A DNA stretch of 64,000 nt from JAFAMS01 sp049520515 (GCA_049520515.1 JBEKPS010000002.1:62001-126000); one strand, 5' to 3'; counted from the first letter of the stretch, positions 17,080 to 27,329 are shown. Numbers and translations are program-made. The notes: generated by a model not told the origin, from the sequence alone.

Positions 17080-18387
17080 TTGACAATTGGCTCGAGGTTA
17101 CTCGGCGGTCTCTTTATCGTCGTGGCTATGACGCTTTTCGGTGGCTTGGCAGGTGCGGCGCCTGCCAAACCTCCGCGTGTGACGATCCTCGAGGACGGCG
17201 CACGCATCGCGGCGGTAACGATCGAAACGTATGGTGTTGCGAGGCCTGACGTCGTGCGGCGCTATTTGTCGCTGCACGAAGGCGACCGGCTTGGGCAGAG
17301 CGCGGTCGACCGCGACTTCACGAACCTGAAAAAGCTTGCCGGCGCCCTCCCGCGCCTCACGATTTTTCAAGATCCCGCGACGCGTGAGGTCGCCTTGCAC
17401 TGGGTCGTCATGTCGAAGTCGTTCGACGTCACGACACATCCCGTGTACGCGCAGCAACCCCTTGCGTTTCCGATCCAAGGCATCGGCTTTGACGCCAGCA
17501 CGGTGCCGTTCGACCGGCACGGCTCGTCGCTTTCGATGTACACGCAATTTGCGCTGCGAGCCGACTTGGCGCAAATCATATACACGATGCCGCTTAATGT
17601 CGACGCGGCGACCGGCCGTCAGGAAACAGCGATCTTCGACTTGCTCGGTGCGCGCGGAACGGTGCGTGCGAGTCAGCCTATCGCAGAAGACATCCATAGC
17701 TATTTCACTGGAGAAGGCGCATCCTATCTCATAAGTGGTACGGACGGCACTCAGCTGGAATTCGGCCTTCGAGAACGGCACGCGACGAGCACTGTCTCGA
17801 CATATATTCAGGCTCCGTCCGTTTATGACACGTATTACAAGCCTGCCAAGGTTTCGCTTTTAGAAGTGGGGCTGGACCACGCGTGCACGGGTCCGCCGAC
17901 GCAATGGTACCCACCGTTTTGCTCCATTCAATACAAGCTCGAATTCTTTGACGGAATCGGTGCGCTCGGCGCAACGAGTGAATATCAAACGTACATTGCG
18001 GACATGGCGCATTACACGCGAGTCGGCGATTCAACCCTCGCGCTGCACGGCATGTTCTTGGCGACGGGCGGCGTTCTGCCGACGAGCAGTCTCGTCTGCG
18101 GTGTTGGAATTCGTGGTTATCCCAAGCCGTTCTGCGGCACCGACGCGCGCACGCTGCAGGCGGAATACCGTATCAACGACGCGCTGCCGGGGCCGTTCAA
18201 GGTGATCGTGTTTACGGAGGATGCGGCGGCTCGCGTTCGCGGCGGGCATCAGTCCTTCGCTCCGCCGAATTTTCATTGGTACGCCGACTCAGGGATCGGC
18301 GTGATGTATCACGGCGTGCGACTCAATCTTGCCAACGGGTCGCAAGGTAATCGTCTTACGTACGAGCTCCAAGGCCAGCTGTTTTAG
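17080..18387 (+). CDS. Omp85-like outer-membrane protein with one POTRA domain
   Basis: Signal peptide RLLGGLFIVVAMTLFGGLAGAAPA, one POTRA-like module (RVTILEDGARIAAVTIETYGVARPDVVRRYLSLHEGDRLGQSAVDRDF then VVMSKSFD), and a barrel of about 300 residues. Near the end, GIRGYPKPFCGTDARTLQAEYRIND matches the Omp85/BamA signature (VRGY... G...L.AEYR). At about 435 residues it is far smaller than BamA and TamA; it could be a patatin-like or ShlB-like minimal barrel. TTG 17080 is chosen because it begins the signal peptide. Confidence 0.65.
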   Translation: MTIGSRLLGGLFIVVAMTLFGGLAGAAPAKPPRVTILEDGARIAAVTIETYGVARPDVVRRYLSLHEGDRLGQSAVDRDFTNLKKLAGALPRLTIFQDPATREVALHWVVMSKSFDVTTHPVYAQQPLAFPIQGIGFDASTVPFDRHGSSLSMYTQFALRADLAQIIYTMPLNVDAATGRQETAIFDLLGARGTVRASQPIAEDIHSYFTGEGASYLISGTDGTQLEFGLRERHATSTVSTYIQAPSVYDTYYKPAKVSLLEVGLDHACTGPPTQWYPPFCSIQYKLEFFDGIGALGATSEYQTYIADMAHYTRVGDSTLALHGMFLATGGVLPTSSLVCGVGIRGYPKPFCGTDARTLQAEYRINDALPGPFKVIVFTEDAAARVRGGHQSFAPPNFHWYADSGIGVMYHGVRLNLANGSQGNRLTYELQGQLF

Positions 18388-18466
18388 CTGAAGCCGGCGC
18401 GTTGTGCACGTGTCGGAAGGAACTCGTTGCGCCTCGCAGCTAGCCGAGAAGCCGGAGGAAATTTGT

Positions 18467-19732
18467 ATGAAGCGCTCCACTTTTGTTCGTTCCGGTCTTG
18501 CCACACTGCCGCTCGCAGCTGCGGCGCCTACTGCCGCGCTCGCTCAGGCACGCGAGATTCCAGTTGGGTCGATCCTGCCGCTGACGGGCCAGTTTTCGCA
18601 AACGGGTGCTTATCTGAAGATCGCGCAGCAGCTCGCGGCCGATCTCATCAACGCGCACGTTTATTATCCGGTCACAATGGCGGGATCGGACGGCATTCCA
18701 TCGCTCGGCCACGCCAAGCTCAAATTGATCTTTGCCGATAGCCAATCGAAGCCGGATCAAGCGGCGACGGTCGCCGAGCAGCTCATAACGCAGGACAAAG
18801 TTGTTGCAGTCATGGGCGCGTACGCGAGCGCGGCGACGCAAACGTCTTCGTTGCGTGCGGAGCAATACAAGATTCCTTACCTCAACCCGGATTCGTCTAG
18901 CCCGACGCTTACCGAACGCGGCCTGCACTGGTTCTTCCGGATATCGCCGCACGACGGCGTCTTCACGCAGAACATGTTTACGTTCATGGCGGAGCTGAAG
19001 AAAAGCAAAGGCTGGAATCCGAAGAAAATCGCGATCGTCCACGAGGACACGCTCTTTGGTAAGAGCTTCGGCGACGTCGCTGAGGATATCGCGAAACGTG
19101 AAGGCTACACGGTTGTCGCGCACATCCTGTATCCGGCGAATACGAGCGAGGTCCAGTCCGAAGTGCAGAAAGTGAAGGCGTCCAACCCCGACATCATCCT
19201 GCAGGCCTCGTATCTCTCGGACTCGTTACTCTTCATGAAGACGTATAAACAGCAGGCGGTCGACGTGCCGATCCTCGCGCAAGATGCCGGATTCGTCGAT
19301 GCCGGATTTGTCGGCGGACTTGGCAAGGACGCGAACTACGTCTTCACGCGCGACACCTTTGCCATCAACGTGAAGCAGCGCAACAAAGGCGTCCCGCTCA
19401 TCAACGAGCTTTACAAGCTCCGGAGCGGCGGCAAGAATCTCGATGGGAACGTTGCGCGCGAGTTTACCGCCGTAACGGTCATGGCGGATGCGCTCAATCG
19501 CGCCAAATCGACCGATCCCGAAAAACTACGCGCTGCGCTCGCTGCCACGGATATCGAAGGAACGCGAACGATCATGCCGTGGAAGGGTGTGAAGTTCGAC
19601 GAGAAGGGCCAGAACACGGAAGGCGCCGGGCTCATCTTGCAGATCCAGAACGGTCAGTATCAAACGGTGTGGCCGACGTTCGTAGCGTCTGCGCTACCGC
19701 AATGGCCGGTTCCACCCTGGGCTCAACGCTAA
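18467..19732 (+). CDS. livJ: Branched-chain amino-acid ABC transporter, periplasmic binding protein
   Basis: ATG 18467 has CCGGAGGAAA upstream and starts a signal peptide (MKRSTFVRSGLATLPLAAAA..ALAQA). The mature protein has the type I periplasmic binding fold: EIPVGSILPLTGQFSQTGAYLK, DSQSKPDQAATVAEQLI, VMGAYASAATQTSSLRAEQYKIPYLNPDSSSPTLTERG, and a C-terminal MPWKGVKFDEKGQN region. It delivers substrate to the LivHM permease encoded next. Ligand could be branched-chain or other amino acids or amides; this family is broad. Confidence 0.9.
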   Translation: MKRSTFVRSGLATLPLAAAAPTAALAQAREIPVGSILPLTGQFSQTGAYLKIAQQLAADLINAHVYYPVTMAGSDGIPSLGHAKLKLIFADSQSKPDQAATVAEQLITQDKVVAVMGAYASAATQTSSLRAEQYKIPYLNPDSSSPTLTERGLHWFFRISPHDGVFTQNMFTFMAELKKSKGWNPKKIAIVHEDTLFGKSFGDVAEDIAKREGYTVVAHILYPANTSEVQSEVQKVKASNPDIILQASYLSDSLLFMKTYKQQAVDVPILAQDAGFVDAGFVGGLGKDANYVFTRDTFAINVKQRNKGVPLINELYKLRSGGKNLDGNVAREFTAVTVMADALNRAKSTDPEKLRAALAATDIEGTRTIMPWKGVKFDEKGQNTEGAGLILQIQNGQYQTVWPTFVASALPQWPVPPWAQR

Positions 19733-19778
19733 CATTCCTGATCTCGGCCCACTGCCGCAGCTCATCGTCAGCGGCCTC

Positions 19779-20600
19779 TTGGCGGGGCTTGTCTTTGCGC
19801 TGATTGCAATGGGCCTTACGCTGATCTTCGGCGTGATGGACGTCGTGAATTTCGCGCACGGCGAATTCTTGATGATTGCGATGTACGTGACGTTCGCACT
19901 ATCGCTCGTGGGTTTTCAGCCGCTGGCTGCGCTCCCGATCGTGGCGATTGTGCTCTTTGTCATCGGCGCGATCATCTATCGCGTCTTCGTGCGACGTCTG
20001 TTGGAGGGGCCGCCTGAAGCGACGATCTTCGGGACGTTCGGCTTGCTCGTGCTCTTTCAAGGTTTGGCCCAGTACTTTCTGACCGGCGACGTACGTTCGG
20101 TCAGCAACACCTGGTTCACGGGAACGCTGCAGCTCGGCCCGGTGCGCATCGGCGAAAGCGATCTCCTCGAAGGCATCGGCGCGCTTGTCATCGCCGTGCT
20201 GCTCTATCTGTTCATCGAATACACGGAGACCGGTCGCGCGATGCGCGCGACCAGCGAAGATCGGATGGCCGCGACGCTCATGGGCGTCAACGTGCAGCGC
20301 GTCAATGTACTCGCCTGGGGGATCGGAAGCGCATGCGCCGGCGCCGCGGGCGCGCTGCTGATGCTGACCTATCAAGTCTATCCGACGGTCGGTGCGGAGT
20401 TTGCGCTGACCGCCTTCGTCGTCGTCGCGCTCGGAGGGTTCGGCAGCATCCAAGGTGCGTTTATCGGCGCGCTGCTGGTCGGACTCGTTGAGGTGCTGGG
20501 CGGTTTCTATCTCTCGCCGGCGATCAAAATGATCCCCGTCTATATGCTGTACTTGATCGTCGTGCTGCTACGTCCGCAAGGATTGCTCGGCCGCCGATGA
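19779..20600 (+). CDS. livH: Branched-chain amino-acid ABC permease LivH
   Basis: Inner-membrane permease with GLVFALIAMGLTLIFGVMDVVNFAHGEF at the N-terminus and MRATSEDRMAATLMGVNVQRVNVLAWGIGSA, the cytoplasmic loop that docks the ATPases. TTG 19779 is the first ordinary start, but the family normally has about nine more residues, here readable as LPQLIVSGL. CTG 19752 or ATT 19734, one base after the livJ stop, would supply them, so the true start is probably non-standard and coupled to livJ. Confidence 0.92.
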   Translation: MAGLVFALIAMGLTLIFGVMDVVNFAHGEFLMIAMYVTFALSLVGFQPLAALPIVAIVLFVIGAIIYRVFVRRLLEGPPEATIFGTFGLLVLFQGLAQYFLTGDVRSVSNTWFTGTLQLGPVRIGESDLLEGIGALVIAVLLYLFIEYTETGRAMRATSEDRMAATLMGVNVQRVNVLAWGIGSACAGAAGALLMLTYQVYPTVGAEFALTAFVVVALGGFGSIQGAFIGALLVGLVEVLGGFYLSPAIKMIPVYMLYLIVVLLRPQGLLGRR

Positions 20601-20606
20601 CTTTTG

Positions 20607-20633
20607 TTGTCATCCCGAGCGAAGTCGAGGGAC
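20607..20633 (+). repeat. Dispersed intergenic repeat, copy 1
   Basis: TGTCATCCCGAGCGAAGTCG plus AGGGAC fills the livH-livM gap. It matches a short repeat motif common between genes in many soil-bacterial genomes, and 23 of 26 positions recur inverted at 39048-39073. Confidence 0.7.
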
Positions 20634-20640
20634 AGCGGTA

Positions 20641-21585
20641 ATGAAGAACATTGCGGTGCTGGCGATCATTTGTATCCCCGTGGCAATTTTTGCATTTACC
20701 AGCGGGAATGCGTTCCTCCTCGATCTCACGTTCGCGGCATTGATCTACGCCGTTTTAGGTCAAGCTTGGAACTGGATCAGCGGATATGCCGGGCAAGTGA
20801 GTTTCGGACACGCGCTGTTCTTCGGTTGCGGCGCGTATGCAGCCGCGTTTGCGAACTGGCATCATTTCTCGCCGTGGCTCGGCATCGTTGAGGGAATCGT
20901 GATCGCAGCAGCGATCGCGTTGATCGTCGGGTTTCCGTGCTTTGCGTTGCGCGGTCACTATTTTTCGATTGCGACGATCGCAGTTGCGGCGATCGGTCAG
21001 ATCTACGTCAACACCGCCGGCTGGCTGAACGGCGCGGTGGGGATCGAGTATAAGATCTTGCCGCCGGGTCTGGCCAATCTCCAGTTTTTCGATAAGACGC
21101 CTTGGGTGCTGATCGCGCTCGTTGCGTTTGCCGGCGTGCAGCTTGCAACGATGCTGCTCGAAAGTTCGCGCATCGGGTATTATTTGCGCGCGATTCGCGC
21201 CAATCAGGATGCAGCCGGAAGCGTCGGCATCGATGCACGCGCGTGGAAGCTGCGCGCGTTCGTCGCAAGCGCTGCAGTAACGGCGCTTGCCGGCTCCCTA
21301 TATGCACAATACACGCTGCTGGTCGATCCGAGCAGCGTCTTTTCGCTACCCATCTCGATCTCGATCGCGCTGGTCGGCGTCGTCGGTGGTCTCGGACGAT
21401 TGTGGGGCCCGCCAATCGGCGCACTGACGTACGCATTCCTCGCCAAGTACGTTGCGGCGCAGCTGGGTGGAAGCGGCCGCGGTCTGGACCTCGTCATCTA
21501 TGGCGCGTTGATCTGCCTCATCGCCGCATGGCGCCCGAGCGGGCTTGCCGGCGCTTTCGAGCAGATCGTGTTGCGACGCACGTGA
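20641..21585 (+). CDS. livM: Branched-chain amino-acid ABC permease LivM
   Basis: A 314-residue permease with the LivM signatures YAVLGQAWNWISGYAGQVSFGHALFFGCGAYAAA, GHYFSIATIAVAAIGQIYVN and the coupling loop YLRAIRANQDAAGSVGIDARAWKLRAFVASA. It pairs with LivH. It is separated from livH by 40 bases holding a dispersed repeat, and ends in a GTGA overlap with livG. Confidence 0.93.
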   Translation: MKNIAVLAIICIPVAIFAFTSGNAFLLDLTFAALIYAVLGQAWNWISGYAGQVSFGHALFFGCGAYAAAFANWHHFSPWLGIVEGIVIAAAIALIVGFPCFALRGHYFSIATIAVAAIGQIYVNTAGWLNGAVGIEYKILPPGLANLQFFDKTPWVLIALVAFAGVQLATMLLESSRIGYYLRAIRANQDAAGSVGIDARAWKLRAFVASAAVTALAGSLYAQYTLLVDPSSVFSLPISISIALVGVVGGLGRLWGPPIGALTYAFLAKYVAAQLGGSGRGLDLVIYGALICLIAAWRPSGLAGAFEQIVLRRT

Positions 21586-22297
21586 GCGCAATGCTTGTGG
21601 TAGAGGGTTTGGAAAAGCGTTTCGGCGCGTTGCGTGCGCTCGACGGTTTTTCGCTCACGGCAGAGCGCGGACAACTTACGGGTCTCATCGGACCCAACGG
21701 TGCTGGAAAGTCGACAGCCTTCGGATGCATCGCCGGTGCGATACGGCCGAGTGCCGGAAGCGTCTCGTTCGAAGGCCGGCCGATCGAGGGAATGGCCTAT
21801 CATCGCGTCGCGCAACTTGGGCTCGCCCGCACCTATCAAGTCGTGCAAACGTTCGCTGATATGACGGTGCTCGAAGCCGTGACGGTCGGCGCGCTGATGC
21901 GCCGGCCGAGCTTGCGCGCAGCGCGCGCGTACGCAATGGACGTCGTCGAGTTCGCCGGACTCGGAGCGAAGCGCGATATGCGCGGTAAAAGCTTGACGAT
22001 CGCCGACAAGAAACGGCTGGAAGTCGCGCGCGCGTTATCGACCGAGCCCGCGCTGTTACTGCTCGACGAGGTCATGGCCGGGTTGACGCCCGCCGAAGCG
22101 CAAGATGCCGTAGAGCTTTTGCGCGCGATCCTCGCACGCGGCACCACAATCGTGATGGTTGAGCACGTCATGGAAGTCCTGATGCCGCTTGCGGATCACA
22201 TCGTCGTGCTCTCGGCGGGGCGAACGATCTTTTCCGGAACGGCAAGAGAAGCGACAGCGAATCCGGCTGTCTTGGAAGCGTATTTGGGGCCGCCGTT

Positions 22298-22301
<4 letters not shown>
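21582..22301 (+). CDS. livG: Branched-chain amino-acid ABC ATPase LivG
   Basis: ABC ATPase with Walker A GPNGAGKST, Q-loop TYQVVQTF, Walker B LLLLDEVMAGL and switch H in VEHVM. The ABC signature is weak: GKSLTIADKKRLEVARAL stands where LSGGxxxR is normal, with LTIAD typical of LivG variants (LSYGxxR). GTG 21582 overlaps the livM stop; ATG 21591 is an alternative. The much longer open frame from 21102 is antisense-like read-through inside livM. It overlaps livF by 4 bases. Confidence 0.92.
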
Positions 22302-23011
<710 letters not shown>

Positions 23012-23055
23012 GCAAAGCAGTCAACAGTCTTTACTCGGTATCATGGAGGATCCCG

Positions 23056-24192
23056 ATGAAAACAGTTGGCATGCGCTTGCTCGCTGCGACGCTTATAGCC
23101 GTCGCGCTTTCTGCTTGTAGTCTCGGTGGTGGCACTAGATCGGGTGGATTGCCAACTGCGGTATCCCAACCCGAATCGAAAGTGAGCCTGACGCCGACGA
23201 ACGAATTACCAATTATCGCTACGAATCTCGCCGCGCAGCAGCGTTCTGACGGCGCGATCCTTTATACGAGCACGATGATCAGTCCGTATTTCGCGAACAC
23301 GGCGGCGATCGGAGCGGTTCACGGCGGCGTCGATTTAATCAACGTGCAACAGTGGATGAGCTGGTACGTCGCGCACAGCACCCTCCCCAATCCTTGGTCG
23401 CTGCCGGGCGTGATTACCGATTACAACGTCGCGTCGAATGGTTCGATTAGCTCGACTGGGACTGCCGACTCGGTCGACTCGTACGCGGCGACGTTCATCT
23501 CTCTTGCGGCAGCCGCGTGGCGCGAAGGTTCGCCGCAGCTTCGCTCCTACGTCGCGAGCTTGCAAACCAGCCTCGATCTCATTGCATCGGCAATCGATGC
23601 GGTTAGCGATAGTGATGGTCTCACGTGGGCGACGCCGACGTACAAGATGAAGTACGTCATGGACAACAGCGAGGTTTACCAGGGGCTGGTCGATTTGGCG
23701 TTCCTGCGCTCGCAAGTATATGGTGACGTAGCCGGTGCCGCTGCGGCCGCGGCGCACGCGGCGCAAATTCAGGCCGCAATCGGCACGAAGCTGTGGAGCG
23801 CGAGCCGCAGCCAGTACGCGGTCGCCCTTGATGATAGTGGTAACTTGACGTGGCCGCAGCGCGGCAACTGGGAAGACGCGACGACGCAGCTTTTTCCGGT
23901 CTTACACGGCGTCATCGCCGCCACATCATCGCCGGCACAGATCGCGTACAACAAGCTCTCAACGGAATTCCCGAACTGGCCGTCACTGAAGAAGCCGGAT
24001 GAATATCCTTGGGTCTCAATCGCGTTCGTCGCGTTGCAAATGAACGACTTGACCCGGGCGAGCACGTATGCGAGCGCAATTCAAAAGAAGTATTCGCCTG
24101 GGTTCGCGTATCCGTGGTACTGCGCGGAGTCGGGTTGGTATATCCGTTTCCTGATGGGTCTGACCGCTCCGTCGACGGTCGCCGACCTCTAA
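23056..24192 (+). CDS. Lipoprotein with six-hairpin (alpha/alpha)6-like fold
   Basis: A lipobox LSAC places lipidated Cys at residue 21. The mature protein has regular helical hairpins with aromatic turns (GGVDLINVQQWMSWYVAHS, TADSVDSYAATFISLAAAAWREG, DGLTWATPTYKMKYVMDNSEVYQGLVDLAFL), like six-hairpin glycosidase folds. No catalytic residues can be assigned, so function is open. ATG 23056 has GGAGG in TCATGGAGGATCCCG upstream. It lies 44 bases after livF. Confidence 0.6.
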   Translation: MKTVGMRLLAATLIAVALSACSLGGGTRSGGLPTAVSQPESKVSLTPTNELPIIATNLAAQQRSDGAILYTSTMISPYFANTAAIGAVHGGVDLINVQQWMSWYVAHSTLPNPWSLPGVITDYNVASNGSISSTGTADSVDSYAATFISLAAAAWREGSPQLRSYVASLQTSLDLIASAIDAVSDSDGLTWATPTYKMKYVMDNSEVYQGLVDLAFLRSQVYGDVAGAAAAAAHAAQIQAAIGTKLWSASRSQYAVALDDSGNLTWPQRGNWEDATTQLFPVLHGVIAATSSPAQIAYNKLSTEFPNWPSLKKPDEYPWVSIAFVALQMNDLTRASTYASAIQKKYSPGFAYPWYCAESGWYIRFLMGLTAPSTVADL

Positions 24193-24271
24193 GCGCGGCG
24201 GATTAAAAAGGTCCCGGATAGCCTCGCAGATGCCAGTGCTCGGCGTACCGGGATCGAGCTATTTCGAGTTC

Positions 24272-24583
24272 CTAGTGTCCCGCGTTGCTGGCCGGATTTC
24301 TTGGGCTGCCAACCATCGTTGCTCCCATGGCGTTCGCCTCTGACTTACACATCATCTTCGTTTGCATCTCTGCTTGCTGCTGCTGAGACGCCGACATGTT
24401 CGCCATTTTCGCGTGCATTTGTGACTTTGTCATATAGGTTTTCGACGCCACGTTGACGCCGACAACCGGATCGCCGGTCTTGCACTTAGCCGTCGCCATC
24501 GAATCGCCGTTCTGGGCAAATGCTGATTGGCCGGCTGTAGCGAAAACCGCCACCAAAAATGCGGCTATTGCGAAATTCTTCAA
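24272..24583 (-). CDS. Small Met/Gln-rich secreted protein
   Basis: Signal peptide MKNFAIAAFLVAVFATAGQSAFAQ, then about 78 residues with many Met, Lys and Gln (SQMHAKMANMSASQQQQAEM) and two Cys (C34 and the C in MMCKSEAN), which could form a disulphide. Met-rich secreted proteins sometimes bind copper; there is no further support here. Confidence 0.55.
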   Translation of the reverse strand: MKNFAIAAFLVAVFATAGQSAFAQNGDSMATAKCKTGDPVVGVNVASKTYMTKSQMHAKMANMSASQQQQAEMQTKMMCKSEANAMGATMVGSPRNPASNAGH

Positions 24584-24836
24584 GATAGGTTCCTAACGGT
24601 GGCGGAAAGCCACGAGATGTAGATTGAGTGTGGACGCCTTACCGCTCATTGCACTTTGCGAACCAAGCTTGGCTGCTTTTGGAATGAGGGGTGCATGCCG
24701 CTTACGGAACGCCGGACTGCAGCGCTTGGATTGGAATTCCGCCAGAAATTTCTATCCGTTACGAAGTGTCCCGATTTATACAGACGTAGCCTCGAAGACG
24801 GCCTAGACTTGACGGCGGCGAGGTGAGGTTGTTCAA

Positions 24837-25328
24837 GTGACACACATACACGAGTGCATTCTAATCGAAAGCCCTCCCTCGATTGCGTTGCCCGCCATCG
24901 AGCGCTATCTCGAGAGCAAAGGCAACACCTTGAACCTGACGCTTCCATTGAAGTCTCTAGGATTGCCGACAGAGCTCGAGCTCTCGCGGGAAGTGAAGGT
25001 CGAATTCGTGCCGTTTGTTCAGAATAAGCTCGCGCCCGGGCGTCGTAACGAACGCATCGCACTCGAATGGCAGCCCGAAGGAAACGGTCCTTACCCTACG
25101 TTCAAGGGACAACTGATCATTCGCCCACTGAGCGGCGACACAGAACTCGAATTAAAAGGCGGATATGAGCCGCCGCTTGGCGGGGTCGGAAAAATGTTCG
25201 ACAACGTCGCGGGAAAGCACATCGCACAAGCGACGGCTCGCGAATTGCTTGAAGTGCTCAAGTCCGATCTCGAGCATGAATTCGCACTATTCAAATCGGA
25301 AGTCGCGCCGCTTCCAACAGCGCCATGA
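24837..25328 (+). CDS. SRPBCC-like protein
   Basis: 163 residues; the C-terminus GYEPPLGGVGKMFDNVAGKHIAQATARELLEVLKSDLEHEF has the loop and long helix of polyketide-cyclase/START-type proteins. Ligand unknown. GTG 24837 has GAGGTGAGG upstream. It overlaps the DoxX gene by 4 bases (ATGA). The 250 bases before it hold no gene I can support. Confidence 0.55.
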   Translation: MTHIHECILIESPPSIALPAIERYLESKGNTLNLTLPLKSLGLPTELELSREVKVEFVPFVQNKLAPGRRNERIALEWQPEGNGPYPTFKGQLIIRPLSGDTELELKGGYEPPLGGVGKMFDNVAGKHIAQATARELLEVLKSDLEHEFALFKSEVAPLPTAP

Positions 25329-25873
25329 TCCAAGACCCGCCGATCGCTCGAGCGTTCTTTGAAGATGTCCGTTGGGCCTGGGTCTGGTTGATCCTTAGGC
25401 TCTACGTCGGATGGCAGTGGCTGAGCGAGGGCCTTAACAAGGCGCAGACACCCGCATGGTCAGGCGCTCACGCCGGTGCTTTTCTCACGACGTGGGTGGC
25501 GGCGGCCATCGCGAAAGCGCAAGGCGCGCATCCAGACGTGCAATGGTGGTATGCAGCGTTCCTCAAGACAGCGGTGTTGCCGCATGCCGCGGCTTGGAGC
25601 TATGCGATCACGTTCGGCGAGATTTTTGTTGGGCTCGGCCTGATGCTGGGGCTTTTTACGGGAATCGCAGCGTTCTTCGGAACCGTCATGAGTGGTAGCT
25701 ACCTGCTGGCGGGAACCGTTAGCACGAATCCGATCCTGTTTGCCTTCGCATCCTTGATTGTTCTCGGCTGGAAAACTGCGGGATGGTGGGGACTCGATCG
25801 CTGGGTTCTCGCGCGAGTTGGAACACCGTGGGAGCCCCGATTCTTAAAAGGACTATCGACGCCTCAGCATTGA
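25325..25873 (+). CDS. DoxX/DoxD-family membrane protein
   Basis: Four membrane helices with the family's first-helix pattern WAWVWLILRLYVGWQWLSEGLNKAQTPAW and a last segment LFAFASLIVLGWKTAGWWGLDRWVL. Relatives include the thiosulfate:quinone oxidoreductase subunit and MauE-like redox proteins. Quinone-linked redox work is likely but unproven. It is coupled to the SRPBCC-like gene. Confidence 0.85.
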   Translation: MIQDPPIARAFFEDVRWAWVWLILRLYVGWQWLSEGLNKAQTPAWSGAHAGAFLTTWVAAAIAKAQGAHPDVQWWYAAFLKTAVLPHAAAWSYAITFGEIFVGLGLMLGLFTGIAAFFGTVMSGSYLLAGTVSTNPILFAFASLIVLGWKTAGWWGLDRWVLARVGTPWEPRFLKGLSTPQH

Positions 25874-25886
25874 GTTCATCGAGCTC

Positions 25887-26579
25887 ATGAGCGACCTTGG
25901 ATTACAAAAACATGCTGATGCGATCGTCGCATCGCTGGGCTCCGTGTCAGGACTCGACGTCGTTGACGTTGGCAGCGGCGAGGGCGGAAATGCGCGTGTC
26001 CTGGCAGCACTTGGAGCGCACGTTACCGGCGTTGACCCTTTCATTGACCCGATGGATTGGAAAGACGAAGGAAGCGGACGATATCGTCTGCTCAAGGGTC
26101 CCGCTGATGGTTTGCCGCTCGAGGACGACTCAGCGGATCTCGTTCTGTTCGTGTTCTCGCTGCATCACGTTCCGAACGACAAACTGTCGAGCGCGCTAGC
26201 CGAAGCTCGGCGCGTTCTCAAGCCGGCGGGACGTTTGTATGTCGCCGAACCTCTGGCCGAGGGACCGAATCACTATGTCTCTGCAGTCTTTCACGACGAA
26301 ACCGTCGTGCGCGCCGCGGCCCGTTCGGCACTCGACACATTCGCCGCGCCGCATTTCGCCGATCATCGGCGCCTCTCGTACTACGATCGCCGGCCTTACG
26401 ATAACTTTGATGCGTACGCGAAGCGCATGATTGCCAATCGACGTTTTAACGGTTACAGCGAGGAAGCAGTCCTTGCTCCTGAAGTTCGCAGGCGCTTCGA
26501 CGAAGTGGTCGCGAGCGGCTTACCCTTCGATCAGCCTGTCAGGATCGATCTCTTCTCCAAGCCCGAGTCTCAACGTTAA
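25887..26579 (+). CDS. Class I SAM-dependent methyltransferase
   Basis: Methyltransf_11-type fold: motif I VVDVGSGEGGNARVLA, the acidic post-I residue in VTGVDPF, motif II GLPLEDDSADLVLFVFSLHHVPN, motif III LKPAGRLYVAEPL. Substrate unknown. ATG 25887 stands 13 bases after the DoxX stop. It converges on the GntR gene with shared TTAA. Confidence 0.88.
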   Translation: MSDLGLQKHADAIVASLGSVSGLDVVDVGSGEGGNARVLAALGAHVTGVDPFIDPMDWKDEGSGRYRLLKGPADGLPLEDDSADLVLFVFSLHHVPNDKLSSALAEARRVLKPAGRLYVAEPLAEGPNHYVSAVFHDETVVRAAARSALDTFAAPHFADHRRLSYYDRRPYDNFDAYAKRMIANRRFNGYSEEAVLAPEVRRRFDEVVASGLPFDQPVRIDLFSKPESQR

Positions 26580-27271
26580 CCGTGCTTGCGAGCCGGCCTC
26601 TTGATTGAAGCGTGTGCCGCTTCGCGTTGCTCGAGAATGGGACACAGCACGTCTGCGACGTCGAGGACGTGAGCGCGCAAACACTCCACAGCTGTTTCGA
26701 TGTCCTTGCGGCGGCAAGCGCGTAAGATGGCACGGTGCTCACGCTGGCCCTGCTCGCGATAATTCGCCAGCGTAACGTGAGCGCGCAGATAACGATCGAC
26801 ATGCGCGTGAATACGCTCGATCATGCCGAGCAATAGCGGCCGATTCGATGCGGCGTAGAGGGTCGAGTGAAATTCCCAGTTGCGGTCGCCCCACGTTTGT
26901 ACGTAATTTCTGTCCCGGTCAGAAGCATCCAGGATCTGTGCCGCGCGACTGAGAGTAAACCGACTGAGGTTGGGAATTGCCAGCCGCAACGCATGCGACT
27001 CGAGCAACACGCGGTTTTCGCACAGCTCGCGAATTTCGGCTGCGCTCAGCGTCGCCACAACGAAGCCGCGGTTGGGAAGAAAGCGGACGAGCCCTTCGCC
27101 TTCGAGCTGACGCAGTGCCTCGCGCACCGGGATGGTGCTCGTCCCATAGCGTTCGGCGAGGTCGTCTTGACGCAGTGGTTCGCCTTCGCGAAACGCGCCG
27201 CTCGCGATGGCAGCCCGAATTGCCGCAACCGGGCTTAGCGCAACTTTCCGAGTGGTAATTTTCTTTGCCAC
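26576..27271 (-). CDS. GntR/FadR-type (FCD) repressor, first copy
   Basis: An N-terminal winged helix (GEPLRQDDLAERYGTSTIPVREALRQLEGEGLVRFLPNRGFVVA) and a C-terminal all-helical FCD domain with metal/ligand residues in ENRVLLESHALRL, NWEFHSTLYAASNRPLL and QGQREHRAILRACRRKD. Such regulators sense an organic acid or amino-acid derivative. It is divergent from the enolase-superfamily gene, with palindrome ATCCTATAGGAT between them. The same palindrome precedes the epimerase/deaminase genes. Confidence 0.9.
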   Translation of the reverse strand: MAKKITTRKVALSPVAAIRAAIASGAFREGEPLRQDDLAERYGTSTIPVREALRQLEGEGLVRFLPNRGFVVATLSAAEIRELCENRVLLESHALRLAIPNLSRFTLSRAAQILDASDRDRNYVQTWGDRNWEFHSTLYAASNRPLLLGMIERIHAHVDRYLRAHVTLANYREQGQREHRAILRACRRKDIETAVECLRAHVLDVADVLCPILEQREAAHASIKRPARKHG

Positions 27272-27287
27272 AACACTACTATATAAA

Positions 27288-27299
27288 ATCCTATAGGAT
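27288..27299. promoter_or_regulatory. Palindromic operator, site 1
   Basis: ATCCTATAGGAT, a perfect 12-base palindrome in the 58-base gap between the divergent GntR and enolase-superfamily genes. Identical core and flanking AA occur at 42743-42758, so it is a probable GntR operator. Confidence 0.7.
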
Positions 27300-27329
27300 C
27301 ATACAACCTGCTTAGACGAACCCACCCGT

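Noticed and set aside
24584..24836. Possible 60-residue gene at 24624-24806
   Set aside because: No ribosome site, no signal or domain pattern; treated as empty intergenic DNA.
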